Source: Acidimicrobiia bacterium (lineage in GTDB: Bacteria; Actinomycetota; Acidimicrobiia; IMCC26256; PALSA-610). Taken from it: a stretch of 64,000 nucleotides of DNA. This document shows, piece by piece, positions 17,866-29,203 of the stretch. Position 1 is the stretch's first letter, and every line of letters starts with the position of its first letter. Under the pieces are notes generated by a model. That model was given only the letters and a program-made list of their open reading frames with translations. It did no database searches and had not been told where the DNA came from. A program made the translations under genes and the position numbers. The stretch is taken from positions 2,095,965 through 2,159,964 of the forward strand of contig BPGH01000001.1 in assembly GCA_026002935.1 (NCBI GenBank). Direction: 5' to 3'.

Positions 17866-18297
17866 TCAGTTGGTCCAGGTGGACCCCTCGGGCAGGACGA
17901 CGATCTCACGCGCGAGCAGGTCGCCGTCGTCGGTGCGGCCGGTGCGCACGATCACGGTCGCGCCGCGGGCGAGGTCGGCGGCGCTCCCGACGCTCGCCGT
18001 GTCGACGACGGTCTGCTCCGACACGCGGTACTCGCGGCGCTCGCCGCCGGTGCGCACCGTGACCGAGTCGTCGGCGACCGCGACGATCACCCCGACCGGC
18101 CGCACGTGCGAGAGGTCGTCCTCGACGCGCTGCTTCTGGACCTGCCAGCCCGCCGCGAACCCGACCGCAGCGCCGACGGCCAGGCCGGCGACGGCCGCGA
18201 CGACGGCGACGATCGGCCGGCGCCGGGTCGGGCGCGCGGCGCCGGTGGACGTGGTCGTCTCGTCGGCGGGCTGCCGGCCCTCGGTGTCGGTCGCCAT
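17866..18297 (-). CDS. Membrane-anchored protein of unknown function
   Basis: A 143-residue protein: a polar Thr/Glu/Arg N-terminus of about 28 residues, one transmembrane helix (IVAVVAAVAGLAVGAAVGFAAG), then an extracytoplasmic domain of about 90 residues rich in short Val-containing strands (GVIVAVADDSVTVR, ARGATVIVRTG) that resembles a small beta-barrel of the DUF5666 kind. This resemblance is weak. ATG 18297 has a GGAGGCG site. It is convergent with the Bax-inhibitor-like gene. Confidence 0.7.
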   Translation of the reverse strand: MATDTEGRQPADETTTSTGAARPTRRRPIVAVVAAVAGLAVGAAVGFAAGWQVQKQRVEDDLSHVRPVGVIVAVADDSVTVRTGGERREYRVSEQTVVDTASVGSAADLARGATVIVRTGRTDDGDLLAREIVVLPEGSTWTN

Positions 18298-18364
18298 CGT
18301 CGCCTCCTCCGTGTGCCCGTCGCGGCCGAGTCTGGCACCCCGGCCCGTGCGGTCACCAGGATCG

Positions 18365-19483
18365 CTACGGACCATCCCGGACGGTCGCGGCCGGGGCCGG
18401 CTCGCGCGAGCGCGCGTAGTGCTCCCACATCGCGCCCAACGCCGCGTAGAGGTACGCGAGCGCGGTGGCGTCGGCGCGCGGCGCCCACAGCCGGTCGAGC
18501 GCGCCGAGGTCGGCGGCGTCACCGTCGGGTGCGGGGCCGGGCACGAAGTGCTCGGTCGGCCAGCCCAGCTCCGCGACCAGGCGGAGGTTCGACACCTCGT
18601 AGCGGGCGTACGCGTACCGGCGCAGGAGCTCGCGCGCCTCGCCGCTCTCGGGTGACTCCGGCACCGCCCAGCCCTGGGCGATCGGGCCGAGCACGCCCTG
18701 GCGCCAGCCCTCCCGGGGCGCGGCGGGCCGGTCGAGCAGCTCGGCCGGGGCGCCGCGCAGCAGCGTGACGAGGTCGATGGGGAGGCCGGGGTTCTCCCAC
18801 AGCCCGCGGGTGTCGGGCGCCTGCGCGAAGCCGAGGAAGTGCGTCGCGAAGTCGACGATCACGTCACCCGCGGCGAGGAGGTCACGCCGGAACGGCCGCA
18901 CCGCGAACCGCACCGAGGGTGCGATCTCGCGCACCTGCGCGTACGTCTCCCAGTAGCACAGGTCGTCGGCCTCCTTCGCCGCCCACGCCGACGGCTCCAT
19001 GCCCGTCCGGAAGCCCCACTCCCGCCAGCGGGCCTCGATCGCGGTGTGCTGGGGCCGGACGTAGTAGGCGACGCGCACCGTGTGCTCGCGCGCGAGGCGC
19101 TCGAGTGCGTGCAGGAACGGGAGCTCGGGCCGGTGGAACAGCACCGCGAAGCCCTCCGCCGTGAGCAACACCCTGCCGTGGCGCCGTGCGGCGTCGCCGA
19201 GCGCCGCGGCCCACTGGTCGCACAGCGCCGCGCGGCGCACCGCGTCGGCACCCGCGTCGTGGATCGTGGCGTACGCGACGAGGAAGCGGTTCGCGTGGAC
19301 CATGAGGCCACGCGTGAACGACTCGAACCGGTAGGGCTCGTCCCCGTCGCCGCCGGTCTCGGAGAGGACGTGGACGCCGTGGTCCTCCCGCAGGGCGTTC
19401 ACGTGGAGGCGCAGCCACTTCTGGATGCTGGACGATCCCGTCTTCGGCGTCCCTGCATGGATCAGGATCTCCGCCACCGGCAC
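18365..19483 (-). CDS. Sulfotransferase-like P-loop protein
   Basis: A 372-residue protein. The N-terminus, ILIHAGTPKTGSSSIQKWL, has the G-x-P-K-T/S-G-(S/T)-(S/T) form of the 5'-phosphosulfate-binding loop of sulfotransferases, and a later YYVRPQHTAIEARWREWG segment matches the 3'-phosphate-binding R-x-P region. The remainder is alpha-helical and Trp/Arg-rich. It presumably transfers sulfate from PAPS to a carbohydrate or other acceptor; the substrate is unknown. GTG/ATG choice at 19483 is supported by the loop starting only 11 residues in. It is downstream of the SDR gene on the same strand, with 168 bases between. Confidence 0.72.
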   Translation of the reverse strand: MPVAEILIHAGTPKTGSSSIQKWLRLHVNALREDHGVHVLSETGGDGDEPYRFESFTRGLMVHANRFLVAYATIHDAGADAVRRAALCDQWAAALGDAARRHGRVLLTAEGFAVLFHRPELPFLHALERLAREHTVRVAYYVRPQHTAIEARWREWGFRTGMEPSAWAAKEADDLCYWETYAQVREIAPSVRFAVRPFRRDLLAAGDVIVDFATHFLGFAQAPDTRGLWENPGLPIDLVTLLRGAPAELLDRPAAPREGWRQGVLGPIAQGWAVPESPESGEARELLRRYAYARYEVSNLRLVAELGWPTEHFVPGPAPDGDAADLGALDRLWAPRADATALAYLYAALGAMWEHYARSREPAPAATVRDGP

Positions 19484-19651
19484 CCCTCACCTTTCCGTCG
19501 CACGGTCGGCGAACGCGTCCTTGCCCGGGCGCGAGTGTCGTCCGGCCCCCGCGGGCGGTCAACTCACGGCAGCCGGCCGGGCCGCCCCGGCGCCGTCCGG
19601 GCGGCGAGCCCGCCCGGACGTGACCGTGCGCGAAGGCGCGTGGACCCCGGT

Positions 19652-20414
19652 TCAGCCGTGGCGACCGTTCAGGACGCGCGCGGCCTTGCGGGTCACCACG
19701 CCCGGCGCCGCAGACGCGAGCCGCGGCGAGCACCTTGTTCGCCGCGCCCGGGACGCACAGCGCGCGCCCGCGCTCGAGCGCGTCGATCCCCGCGCGCGCG
19801 ACCTCGTCGGCGTCCTGCCACAGGAACGCGGGGACGGAGTCGAGCTCGACGCGGGCGCGGCGGTGGAAGTCGGTGCGCGTGTACCCCGGGCACAGCGTCG
19901 TGACCCGCACCCCGAGCGGGCGGAGCTCCTCGTGCAGCGCCTGGCCGAACGAAGTGACGAACGCCTTCGTCGCCGCGTACGTCGCGTTGTCCGGGATCGG
20001 CTGGAACGACGCGAGGGACGAGACGTTGAGGATGGCGCCGCCGCCGCGCGCCGCCATGGCGCGTGCCGCCGCGTGCGACAGCCGGACGACGGCGAGCACG
20101 TTGAGCCGCACCTGGCGGTCCTCGTCGTCGACGGGCTGCGTGTGGAACGGCCCGTAGGAGCCGACGCCGGCGTTGTTCACGCACACGTCGATGCCGGGTG
20201 CCGCGCCGAGGCGCGCCTCGACGGCCGCGCAGCCGGCGGGATCGGTGAGGTCGGCGGGCAGCAGCTCGCAGCGTGCGCCGGTCGCGTCCGCGACGTGCGC
20301 GAGCTGACCGGGGTCGCGGGCCACCAGCACGAGGTCGTGACCGCGTCGCGCGAGCTCGCGCGCGATCGCGGCACCGATCCCCGAGGACGCCCCGGTCACG
20401 AGCGAGACGGGCAC
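19652..20414 (-). CDS. Short-chain dehydrogenase/reductase, frameshift near the C-terminus
   Basis: An NAD(P)-dependent oxidoreductase. It has the Rossmann motif TGASSGIG at the N-terminus, CVNNAGVG, the catalytic Ser in NVSSLASF, YAATK with Tyr and Lys, and PGYTRTDF after the active site. The reading frame as given does not stop after the normal length but runs to 18882, 600 bases into the next gene. If one base is removed near 19715-19728, the frame switches to VVTRKAARVLNGRHG and stops at 19652, giving 253 residues, the usual SDR length. The length of 763 nt is one over a multiple of three. I take GTG 20414 as start; GTG 20438 is possible. Substrate unknown. Confidence 0.75.
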
Positions 20415-20421
20415 CGGTGGC

Positions 20422-21600
20422 TCACGACATCGGGACACGCGGGACGATCCGCGCGCCGACGCGCTCGAAGATCTCGTCGAGGCTCTCGCCGGTGATGGTG
20501 AGGCCGTGGTTGCGCAGGCCGACGACCGCCCGCGTCGGGTTCGGCGCGGCGCGCACGAGCTCGGCGACGGAGGTCGCGAGCTGCACCGTGCCGCAGGGGT
20601 AGTTCACCTCGGTGGACGGCGTCCCGTCGATCCACCCGTGGACGTGGACGATCGCGCCGACGCCGGGGTGCTCCCGGTAGATCATCCAGTGCTCGATGGC
20701 GTCGACCGAGACGCGCCGGGGCTCGATGCCGGGCGGCACGCTGAGCACCATCACGTCACGGCGGTCGTCGTAGCCGCGCACGAGGAGGATGTCGCGACCG
20801 ATCGTGCGCAGCTCCGACTTGTCGACGCCGCTGGCGCTCATCCAGAACACGGGCCCGCCGGGTTCGGGGACCGCGGTGACGTCACCGCCCGTGCAGCGGG
20901 CGCTCAGGTTGCCGTACGACAGGCCGCCGATCCCGTACAGCAGCTTCACGTGCCGCAGGTCGCGCGGCGGGAGGATCTCCTCGAGCGGGAAGGGCGCGGG
21001 GAGCAGGTCGAGCGCGTCGAGCGCCCGGCCCGCCCGCAGCATCTGGGCGGTCGCCGCGTCGCCGTGGCGGAGGTGGTCGGGCAGGTCGGCGACGAACTCG
21101 TTCGCGATCACCAGCCGGGACGACGCGAGCGGTTCGAGCCGGTCGAACACCGCCGCCACGAGGGCGTCGTCGTCGAGGCCCGGACCGGCGCCGAACGTCC
21201 CCTGCTCCAGCGTCACGAACCGGACCGCGAGGCCGGCGGGGGTGTCGACCACCAGCAGGCAGAGGTTGGCGAGGCACCGCACGAGGAGCGGGTAGCCCGT
21301 CCGGAGCTGGGCGTCGCGGTCGGGTGGCAGCGCGTCGAGCTGCGCGACCGCGACCACGAACGTGGGCGCCGCCTTGCGCCGGAACGGGCGCGGCGCCCGG
21401 GCGTCGACGGCGTGGAGCACGACGGACGTGTCCGCGTCCGGCGTCGCCCGCTCCGCGTACCCGGCGGCTTCGAGGCGGGCGGCGAGGCCCGCGAGCAGGC
21501 GGTCGAGCGCCGGGCCGCGGGCCACGGCGTTGCGCGCGAACGTCGGCCGGCGGCGGTCGCCGTCGCGGCCGGGCGCCTCGGCTCGCACCACGTCGGTCAC
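20422..21600 (-). CDS. Class II aldolase/adducin-domain protein
   Basis: A 392-residue protein whose C-terminal two thirds is a class II aldolase/adducin domain. It shows the GNLSAR phosphate loop, FWMSASGVDKSEL, the metal-binding VHVHGW, and RNHGLTITG near the end. The N-terminal 120 residues are an unassigned alpha/beta segment absent from the shortest fuculose-phosphate aldolases. Members cleave or epimerise sugar phosphates with Zn. The start GTG 21600 is behind GGATGGAGGC. It is followed after seven bases by the SDR start, so the two may act together on a sugar-derived compound; this is inference. Confidence 0.8.
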   Translation of the reverse strand: MTDVVRAEAPGRDGDRRRPTFARNAVARGPALDRLLAGLAARLEAAGYAERATPDADTSVVLHAVDARAPRPFRRKAAPTFVVAVAQLDALPPDRDAQLRTGYPLLVRCLANLCLLVVDTPAGLAVRFVTLEQGTFGAGPGLDDDALVAAVFDRLEPLASSRLVIANEFVADLPDHLRHGDAATAQMLRAGRALDALDLLPAPFPLEEILPPRDLRHVKLLYGIGGLSYGNLSARCTGGDVTAVPEPGGPVFWMSASGVDKSELRTIGRDILLVRGYDDRRDVMVLSVPPGIEPRRVSVDAIEHWMIYREHPGVGAIVHVHGWIDGTPSTEVNYPCGTVQLATSVAELVRAAPNPTRAVVGLRNHGLTITGESLDEIFERVGARIVPRVPMS

Positions 21601-21658
21601 GCCTCCATCCCTAGCCGCCGCCGCGGGATGTGTCGAGCACCGGGGCCCGCGGCGGGGG

Positions 21659-23392
21659 TCAGGCACCGTCGCCCGCCGCCCGCCCCGTCGTGGCGTCGAC
21701 CGTGACCCGGTGGCCGTCGGTGTCGAGGCCGGCGGGCCCCTGCGGGTCGAGCAGGCCGATGCAGCGGGGCGGGCGCCCGGCAACGGCCGCCGCGTCGGCC
21801 GCCCGCGCCGCCGTGATCACCTCGCCGAGCAGCGCGTGCGCGCCCCGGTCGAGGCGCGTGAGGTCGTCGGAGACCATCACGAGCCCGCCCGACGCCGCGA
21901 CCGTGCGGGCCCACGTGGCGGCCACCTCGGGCTGCAGCCGGGTGTCGGTGGCGCGCAGCATCACGCAGTCGGGGTCGTTGATCCACAGCTTGCGGTGCTG
22001 CCAGGCGCGGGTGCAGGTGTTCACGAAGGCGTGCCGGGTCGCGGGCGCCGCCTCCGCGTACCCGGGCAACGCGGTCTGGTCGGGCGGCGGCGCCCACCAG
22101 GGCGCGACGTCGGCGCCGATTCGCATCGCGTCGACGACGCCGACCACCGGCCCGAGCGGGCACCCGCACGCGAGGAGGAATGTCCCGTCGCCCGCGCCCC
22201 GGCGCACCGCCTCGTACGCGAGGCGGACGCGCTCGGCGGGGGTGCGGGTCGGGTCGGCGAAGCGGCCGGGCATCGCGGCGGAGAAGGTGAAGTCGAGCTT
22301 CAGGTACCGGAACCCCGCCGCGACGAGCGCACGGGCGGTCGCCGCCAGGTGCTCGGCGACCTCCGGGTTCGTCGGGTCGAGCTGCCACATCAACCCGCCC
22401 CAGGTCTCGTGGTACATGCCGATCGCGGGCCGGTCGCCGTCGGGCTCCCGGGCGAACCAGTCGGGGTGGGCGCGCGCGAGGCGCGACCGGGGCGACGCGA
22501 GGAACGGCGCGAGCCAGATGCCCGGGACGTGGCCCCGCGCCGCGATCGCGCCCGCCAGCGCCTCGACGCCCGACGGGAAGCGCTCGTTCGTCACGAGCCA
22601 GTCGCCGATGTCGGCCTGGTAGCCGTCGTCGACCTGGAAGACCTCGAACGGCCAGTCCCCGGCGGCCGCGAGGTTGTCCCGCACCGCCTGCTCGGTGACC
22701 TCGTGGAAGTAGTGGTACCAGGAGCACCAGCCGACCGGCGCGCGGGTGCGGGCGCGGGCGCCCGCCGCGCCCCCCACGAGGTCCGCCCACCCCTCCAGGA
22801 GCGCGTCGGCGTCGTCGCCCTCGGTCGTCACGACGTCGTGCAGCGGCCGCTCGCAGTCCGCGCCGAGCACGGCGCCGCCGAGCCAGGCCTCGGCGCGCAA
22901 CCGCACGCGGCCGTCCTCGAGGCGCGCCCGCAGCGTGCCGGCGTGCCGCTCGCCGCCGGCGAAGCCCACGCAGCGGCGCACCCCGTCACCCAGGTCGAGG
23001 ACGGTCACCTGCTCCGAGCGCAGCTCGGTCTCCCCGGCGACGCCGGGGTCCGCGTGGTACGCGGCGCGCACGAGCGGGACGGACCCCGGTGCGTGCGAGG
23101 GGTCGCGGTCGACGCCGAGACGGCGGGTGCGCGTCGGCGCCCACGACTGGTAGCCGTGGCAGAACAGGAGGGGTGTGCGGCGCGCCGGCCCGAGGTCCCA
23201 CTCGAGGGCCACGGCGTCGAGCGCGCGGGCTCCGGAGCCGGTCGCGACCGTCCAGGCCCAGCGCGCGCCGTCACCGGCGAGCGTGACGAGCACCGGCCCG
23301 GCCCCCGTGGCGCCGGAGGGGGCGGCGGGCACCGACACCTCGGGCCCGCCCGTCGGGCGCACGACGATCCGGTCGGGCGGCGGCAGCGGCAC
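21659..23392 (-). CDS. GH36-family alpha-galactosidase-like glycosidase
   Basis: A 577-residue glycoside hydrolase of the melibiase/GH36 clan. The middle domain is a TIM barrel with GWCSWYHYF, FQVDDGYQ, GIWLAPF, the nucleophile Asp in RYLKLDFTFS and the acid/base candidate in MRIGADVAPWW. An N-terminal beta-sandwich domain (about 1-215) precedes it, and a short C-terminal strand domain ends it. There is no signal peptide, so it acts in the cytoplasm. GTG 23392 is chosen because a TACCGT box lies eight bases upstream, pointing to a leaderless transcript. It is divergent from ppk2. Whether the substrate is an alpha-galactoside is unproven. Confidence 0.85.
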   Translation of the reverse strand: MPLPPPDRIVVRPTGGPEVSVPAAPSGATGAGPVLVTLAGDGARWAWTVATGSGARALDAVALEWDLGPARRTPLLFCHGYQSWAPTRTRRLGVDRDPSHAPGSVPLVRAAYHADPGVAGETELRSEQVTVLDLGDGVRRCVGFAGGERHAGTLRARLEDGRVRLRAEAWLGGAVLGADCERPLHDVVTTEGDDADALLEGWADLVGGAAGARARTRAPVGWCSWYHYFHEVTEQAVRDNLAAAGDWPFEVFQVDDGYQADIGDWLVTNERFPSGVEALAGAIAARGHVPGIWLAPFLASPRSRLARAHPDWFAREPDGDRPAIGMYHETWGGLMWQLDPTNPEVAEHLAATARALVAAGFRYLKLDFTFSAAMPGRFADPTRTPAERVRLAYEAVRRGAGDGTFLLACGCPLGPVVGVVDAMRIGADVAPWWAPPPDQTALPGYAEAAPATRHAFVNTCTRAWQHRKLWINDPDCVMLRATDTRLQPEVAATWARTVAASGGLVMVSDDLTRLDRGAHALLGEVITAARAADAAAVAGRPPRCIGLLDPQGPAGLDTDGHRVTVDATTGRAAGDGA

Positions 23393-23400
23393 GGCCGCGC

Positions 23401-23406
23401 ACGGTA
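23401..23406 (-). promoter_or_regulatory. -10 box of the GH36 gene (leaderless)
   Basis: TACCGT on the minus strand, eight bases before GTG 23392; no ribosome site. Confidence 0.5.
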
Positions 23407-23421
23407 CCCGCGCGCGGCCGG

Positions 23422-23427
23422 TAGCGT
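23422..23427 (+). promoter_or_regulatory. -10 box of ppk2 (leaderless)
   Basis: TAGCGT, nine bases before ATG 23437; no Shine-Dalgarno. It is 15 bases from the divergent GH36 -10 box. Confidence 0.5.
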
Positions 23428-23436
23428 TCGCGCGGC

Positions 23437-24237
23437 ATGCGCGCCCAGCTCCGGGTCGCACCCGGCGAGGACGCCGCGCTCGCGCGCCGGCCGACCGACG
23501 ACCAGCTCGGCTTCGACCGGGCCGGCGCGCAGCGGCGGCTCGCCGAGCTGGTCGAGCGGCTCGCCGCGCTGCAGAACCGGCTCTGGGCCGAGGACCGCCG
23601 GTCGGTGCTCCTCGTGCTCCAGGGCATGGACGCCTCGGGGAAGGACGGCACCATCGGGCGCGTCTTCACCGGCCTGAACCCCCAGGGGTGCCGGGTCGTG
23701 TCCTTCAAGGCCCCCAGCACGCTCGAGCTCGAGCACGACTTCCTGTGGCGCATCCACCTCGCGCTGCCGCGCCGCGGCGAGATCGGCATCTTCAACCGCT
23801 CGCACTACGAGGACGTGGTCACCGCCCGCGCGATCGGCGTGATCGACGACGCGGCCCGCGAGCGGCGGTTCGGGCACATCCGCGACTTCGAGCGGATGCT
23901 CGCCGACGAGGGGACGTCGCTCGTGAAGGTGTTCCTCCACCTCGGCAGGGACGAACAGCGCGAGCGGCTCGCCGCCCGGCTCGCGGACCCGGAGAAGCGC
24001 TGGAAGTTCCGGGTGGAGGACCTCGAGTCCCGGGCCCGCTGGGACGAGTACCTCCGCCTCTACGAGGAGGCCCTGACGGCGACCTCCACCCCGTACGCGC
24101 CCTGGTACGTGGTGCCCGCCGACCGCAAGTGGGTGAGCGGCGTCGCGGTCGCGCACCTCCTGGTCCGTGCGCTCGAGGACCTGGACCCGCGGATCCCGGC
24201 GGCCGACCCGGGGCTCGAGGGCGTCGAGATCGTCTGA
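23437..24237 (+). CDS. ppk2: Polyphosphate kinase 2 (PPK2)
   Basis: A 266-residue P-loop kinase that moves phosphate between polyphosphate and nucleotides, preferably phosphorylating NDP or NMP. Walker A is GMDASGKDG (about residues 65-73), preceded by LVLQ. Walker B region NRSHYEDVV (about 124-132) and the lid DPEKRWKFRVEDLE follow. The C-terminal APWYVVPADRKWV segment is diagnostic. The single-domain length fits class I PPK2. It starts at ATG 23437 with a -10 box nine bases upstream. It is divergent from the glycosidase, with no functional link apparent. Confidence 0.93.
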   Translation: MRAQLRVAPGEDAALARRPTDDQLGFDRAGAQRRLAELVERLAALQNRLWAEDRRSVLLVLQGMDASGKDGTIGRVFTGLNPQGCRVVSFKAPSTLELEHDFLWRIHLALPRRGEIGIFNRSHYEDVVTARAIGVIDDAARERRFGHIRDFERMLADEGTSLVKVFLHLGRDEQRERLAARLADPEKRWKFRVEDLESRARWDEYLRLYEEALTATSTPYAPWYVVPADRKWVSGVAVAHLLVRALEDLDPRIPAADPGLEGVEIV

Positions 24238-24280
24238 CGCCGCTGCGGGCGCGCCGTCGCCCGGCCGCCCGCCCCCGCGC

Positions 24281-24286
24281 TACGGT
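24281..24286 (+). promoter_or_regulatory. -10 box of the SnoaL-like gene (leaderless)
   Basis: TACGGT, eight bases before GTG 24295. Confidence 0.5.
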
Positions 24287-24294
24287 GCGCGGCC

Positions 24295-24672
24295 GTGACC
24301 TCCCCGGACGTGCGCGCCGTCGTCGAGGCCTACGTCGGCGCGAGCAACCGCAACGACAAGCCGGCCGTGCTGGCGCTCTTCGCCCCCGACGCCGTGTGGC
24401 ACGACCCGGTCGGCGCGCCGCCGCACGTCGGGCACGAGGGCATCGGCGCGTTCTTCGACCAGGCCCGGCAGATGGCCGACCGCCTGGAACTGCGGGTCAA
24501 GGACGTGATCGAGTGCGGCAACGAGGCCGCCGCGCTGCTCGAGATCGAGGCCACGATCGGTGACGGGGGCATGATCCTCGACGTCGTCGAGACCTTCGAG
24601 CTCGACGACGCGGGCCGCATTCGCCTGATGAAGGCGTATTGGGACATGACGCGCGCCCGCCCCCGCCCGTAG
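24295..24672 (+). CDS. SnoaL/NTF2-like domain protein
   Basis: A 125-residue single-domain protein with the cone-shaped NTF2 fold: opening helix DVRAVVEAYVGASNRND, the LALFAPDAVWHDPVG strand typical of steroid-isomerase-like and limonene-epoxide-hydrolase-like members, GHEGIGAFF, and a closing strand IRLMKAYWD. Such proteins are small hydrolases, isomerases or ligand binders; no specific activity can be assigned. The GTG start is fixed by the TACGGT box eight bases upstream. Confidence 0.85.
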   Translation: MTSPDVRAVVEAYVGASNRNDKPAVLALFAPDAVWHDPVGAPPHVGHEGIGAFFDQARQMADRLELRVKDVIECGNEAAALLEIEATIGDGGMILDVVETFELDDAGRIRLMKAYWDMTRARPRP

Positions 24673-24729
24673 CGTTGCGGCGCGGGGGAGCGGGCCGGAG
24701 CTGACTTTCGCCCCGGACGGCCCTTCGGC

Positions 24730-24735
24730 CACAAT
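24730..24735 (+). promoter_or_regulatory. -10 box of the 226-residue gene
   Basis: CACAAT, nine bases before ATG 24745; weaker first base than the other TANNNT boxes but the same spacing. Confidence 0.35.
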
Positions 24736-24744
24736 GGACTGGCG

Positions 24745-25406
24745 ATGAACGTCGAATCCCGCGATTCCGTCTCGCTGAAGCCGGCCGAGCTCGACGAGTT
24801 CGGCCAGCTCCTCGGGCTCGCCGGCCTGGCGGTCGGCGACGAGGCCCTCGACCAGCAGGTCGAGCAGTTCCCGCTCGTCGTGCTCGCGCACGAGGACGGC
24901 GACCTGGCCGGGTTCATGCTCGGGTCGCTCGAACGCATCGGCGGGACGCCGTCGATCCTGTGGGGCACCGGTGTCGCCCGGAAGGGCCGGCAGGCCGCCG
25001 CGGTGCTCAAGCTGATGACCGGCGAGCTGTCGCGGCGGGCGGCGATCTCGTTCCCCGACGAGGACGTGCTCGTCGCCACGCGCCTCTGCCAGCCGAGCGC
25101 GTACACGCTGCTGCAGACGTACGCGAACGTCGTCCCGCGGCCCGGCTACACGCCCAACGGCGAGGACCGCGCGTGGGGGCGCCGGCTCGCGAAGCGCTTC
25201 GGGCTCGACGGCGCGTTCGACGACCGTTCGTTCCGGGTCGCGGTGAAGGGCCGCAAGCCCCCGTGCATCCCGGTGTTCGACGCCAGCGCGGTCAAGGCGA
25301 CCGGCGGCGCGAAGATCGTCTCGCTGGTCGGCGACCTCGACGCCAACCGCGGCCAGGCGATGATCGCCTTCGGCTGGGCCGTCGCCGAGGAGCTGGCGGC
25401 CGGGTC

Positions 25407-25425
<19 letters not shown>
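24745..25425 (+). CDS. Conserved-looking hypothetical protein, possibly GNAT-like
   Basis: A 226-residue soluble protein. The order of segments (FPLVVLAHEDGDLAGFMLGS, then a helix after VARKGRQAAAVLKLM, then FPDEDVLVATRLCQPSAY) recalls an acetyltransferase core in which a beta-bulge strand is followed by an acyl-CoA-binding helix, but the classical Q/R-x-x-G-x-G/A loop is not clean. The second half (FRVAVKGRKPPCIPVFD, KIVSLVGDLDANRG) is not recognised. ATG 24745 is well supported. The last 19 bases overlap the convergent YyaL-type gene. The function is unknown. Confidence 0.65.
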
Positions 25426-27455
<2,030 letters not shown>

Positions 27456-27511
27456 GGGGGCAGTCTTGCCGCCGCGGGCGGCCGCCGCGGCGCGCCCCGA
27501 CGGGCGCGGCC

Positions 27512-29119
27512 TCAGGGCGCGCCCCGGTCCTCCGCGACGGCGCGGGCCCAGCGGTAGTCCGGTTTGCCCGACGGCGACCGCGCGATCTCGTCGACGAGGA
27601 CCAGGTCCCGCGGGACCTTGTACCCCGCGAGGCACGCCCGTGCGTGGGCCTGCAGTTCCCCGAGCGTGGGCCGGTGGCCGTCGCGCGGCGCGACGATCGC
27701 GACGACGCGCTCGCCCCACCGGTCGTCGGCGACGCCGACGACGACCGCGTCGAACACGGACGCGTGCGACTTCAGGACGGCCTCGACCTCCTCCGGGTAG
27801 ACCTTCTCGCCGCCGGTGTTGATCGAGACCGAGCCCCGGCCGAGCAGCGTGATCGTGCCGTCGGCCTCGAGCACCGCGTGGTCGCCGGGGACCGCCCAGC
27901 GGACCCCGTCCACGACCGGGAAGGTCTCCGCGGTCTTCACCGGGTCCTTGAAGTAGCCGAGGGGGACGTGCCCGCGCCGGGCGAGCAGGCCGACCACCCC
28001 GACCGGTGCCGGCCGCAGGTCGGCGCCCAGCACGGCGGTGTCCTCGTTCACGCGAAAGCGCGACGCCTCGACGCGGCCGCCCGCGACGGTGACGGCCTGG
28101 CCCTGGCCGCCGGTCTCGGACGCGCCGTACCCGTCGACGACGAGGAGGGACGGGAGCCGCTGCACGAGCGCGTGCTTGACGGCGGGGGACAGGATCGCCC
28201 CGCCGCTCAGCAGGACGCGCAGGCCCGACAGGTCGAGCCCCTCGCACTCGGGGGAGTCGAGCGCGTCGACGAGCGGGCGCGCGAACGCGTCGCCGACGAC
28301 GACGAGGAAGTTGGCGTGCTCCCGCGCGACGAGCCGCCAGAGCCCGACCGGGTCGAGGCGGCGGCCGCGCGGGATCACCACGGTCCCGCCGGTGAACAGG
28401 ACGCTGAAGGCCATCCAGTGCGCGGTGCCGTGCATGAACGGGCAGGCGGGCACGCACCGGGTGCGGGGTTCGCGACAGCGGTCCGCGATCTCCTCGGGCC
28501 GGCGGATGGGCGCGCCGCCGCCCGCCGCGCCGCCCATCGCGCCGAAGAACACGTCCTCGTGGCGCCACATGACGCCCTTGGGCCGGCCGGTCGTGCCGCC
28601 CGTGTAGAGGAGGTAGAGGTCGTCGGCCGAGCGGGCGGGGAAGTCGCGCCCGGGCCGGGCCGCCCGCAGCCCGGCCTCGTAGTCGAGGGCGCCGAGCGCA
28701 CCCGGGACCGGCGCCCGCGAACCGTCGTCGACGGCGACGTAGGTCGTCAGCGCCGGGAGCGTGCCGGCGATCCGCGCGAGTTTCGGCCCGAACTCGCGGT
28801 CGAAGACGACCGCGCGCAGCTCGGCGTCGTCGAAGAGGTAGCGCAGTTCGTCCTCGACGTAGCGGTAGTTGACGTTGACGGGCACGGCGCGCAGCTTGAA
28901 CGCCGCGAGCATCGTCTCGAGGTACTCGGTGCCGTTGCCGAGGTAGCACCCGACGTGGTCGCCCGGGCCCACGCCCCGGTCGGCCAGGACGTGGGCGAGG
29001 CGGGTGGCGCGGTCGTCGACCTCGGCGTAGGAGAGCCGCCGCGGGCCGCACACCAGTGCGAGGTGGTCCGGCACCGTGTCGGAGACGCGCTCCCACAGGT
29101 CGGCGAGGTTGAACTGCAT
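27512..29119 (-). CDS. Acyl-CoA synthetase (AMP-forming), FadD-like
   Basis: A 535-residue member of the ANL adenylating superfamily. The P-loop-like A3 motif is YTGGTTGRPKGVM (about 177-189); A5 is VDGYGASETGGQG; A8 is GRGSVSINTGGEKVYPEEVE with the hinge; and A10 with the catalytic Lys is RSPSGKPDYRW. It probably activates a carboxylic acid with ATP and CoA; the family position near mycobacterial FadD-type enzymes suggests fatty or steroid acids. ATG 29119 follows a GGGGGGACA stretch. It is 56 bases upstream of the YyaL-type gene on the same strand and may be co-transcribed. Confidence 0.9.
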   Translation of the reverse strand: MQFNLADLWERVSDTVPDHLALVCGPRRLSYAEVDDRATRLAHVLADRGVGPGDHVGCYLGNGTEYLETMLAAFKLRAVPVNVNYRYVEDELRYLFDDAELRAVVFDREFGPKLARIAGTLPALTTYVAVDDGSRAPVPGALGALDYEAGLRAARPGRDFPARSADDLYLLYTGGTTGRPKGVMWRHEDVFFGAMGGAAGGGAPIRRPEEIADRCREPRTRCVPACPFMHGTAHWMAFSVLFTGGTVVIPRGRRLDPVGLWRLVAREHANFLVVVGDAFARPLVDALDSPECEGLDLSGLRVLLSGGAILSPAVKHALVQRLPSLLVVDGYGASETGGQGQAVTVAGGRVEASRFRVNEDTAVLGADLRPAPVGVVGLLARRGHVPLGYFKDPVKTAETFPVVDGVRWAVPGDHAVLEADGTITLLGRGSVSINTGGEKVYPEEVEAVLKSHASVFDAVVVGVADDRWGERVVAIVAPRDGHRPTLGELQAHARACLAGYKVPRDLVLVDEIARSPSGKPDYRWARAVAEDRGAP

Positions 29120-29203
29120 TCGGTTGTCCCCCCACCCCGGCCCGGCGGCAAGGTAGCGGCGCACCCGCGAAGGCGTCGAACGGCGCGGCCCACCTCCGGC
29201 CGC

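Noticed and set aside
18882..20438. SDR read as a 518-residue fusion protein
   Set aside because: After about residue 240 the frame turns into low-complexity shadow sequence overlapping the sulfotransferase-like gene; a one-base shift restores a normal SDR end.
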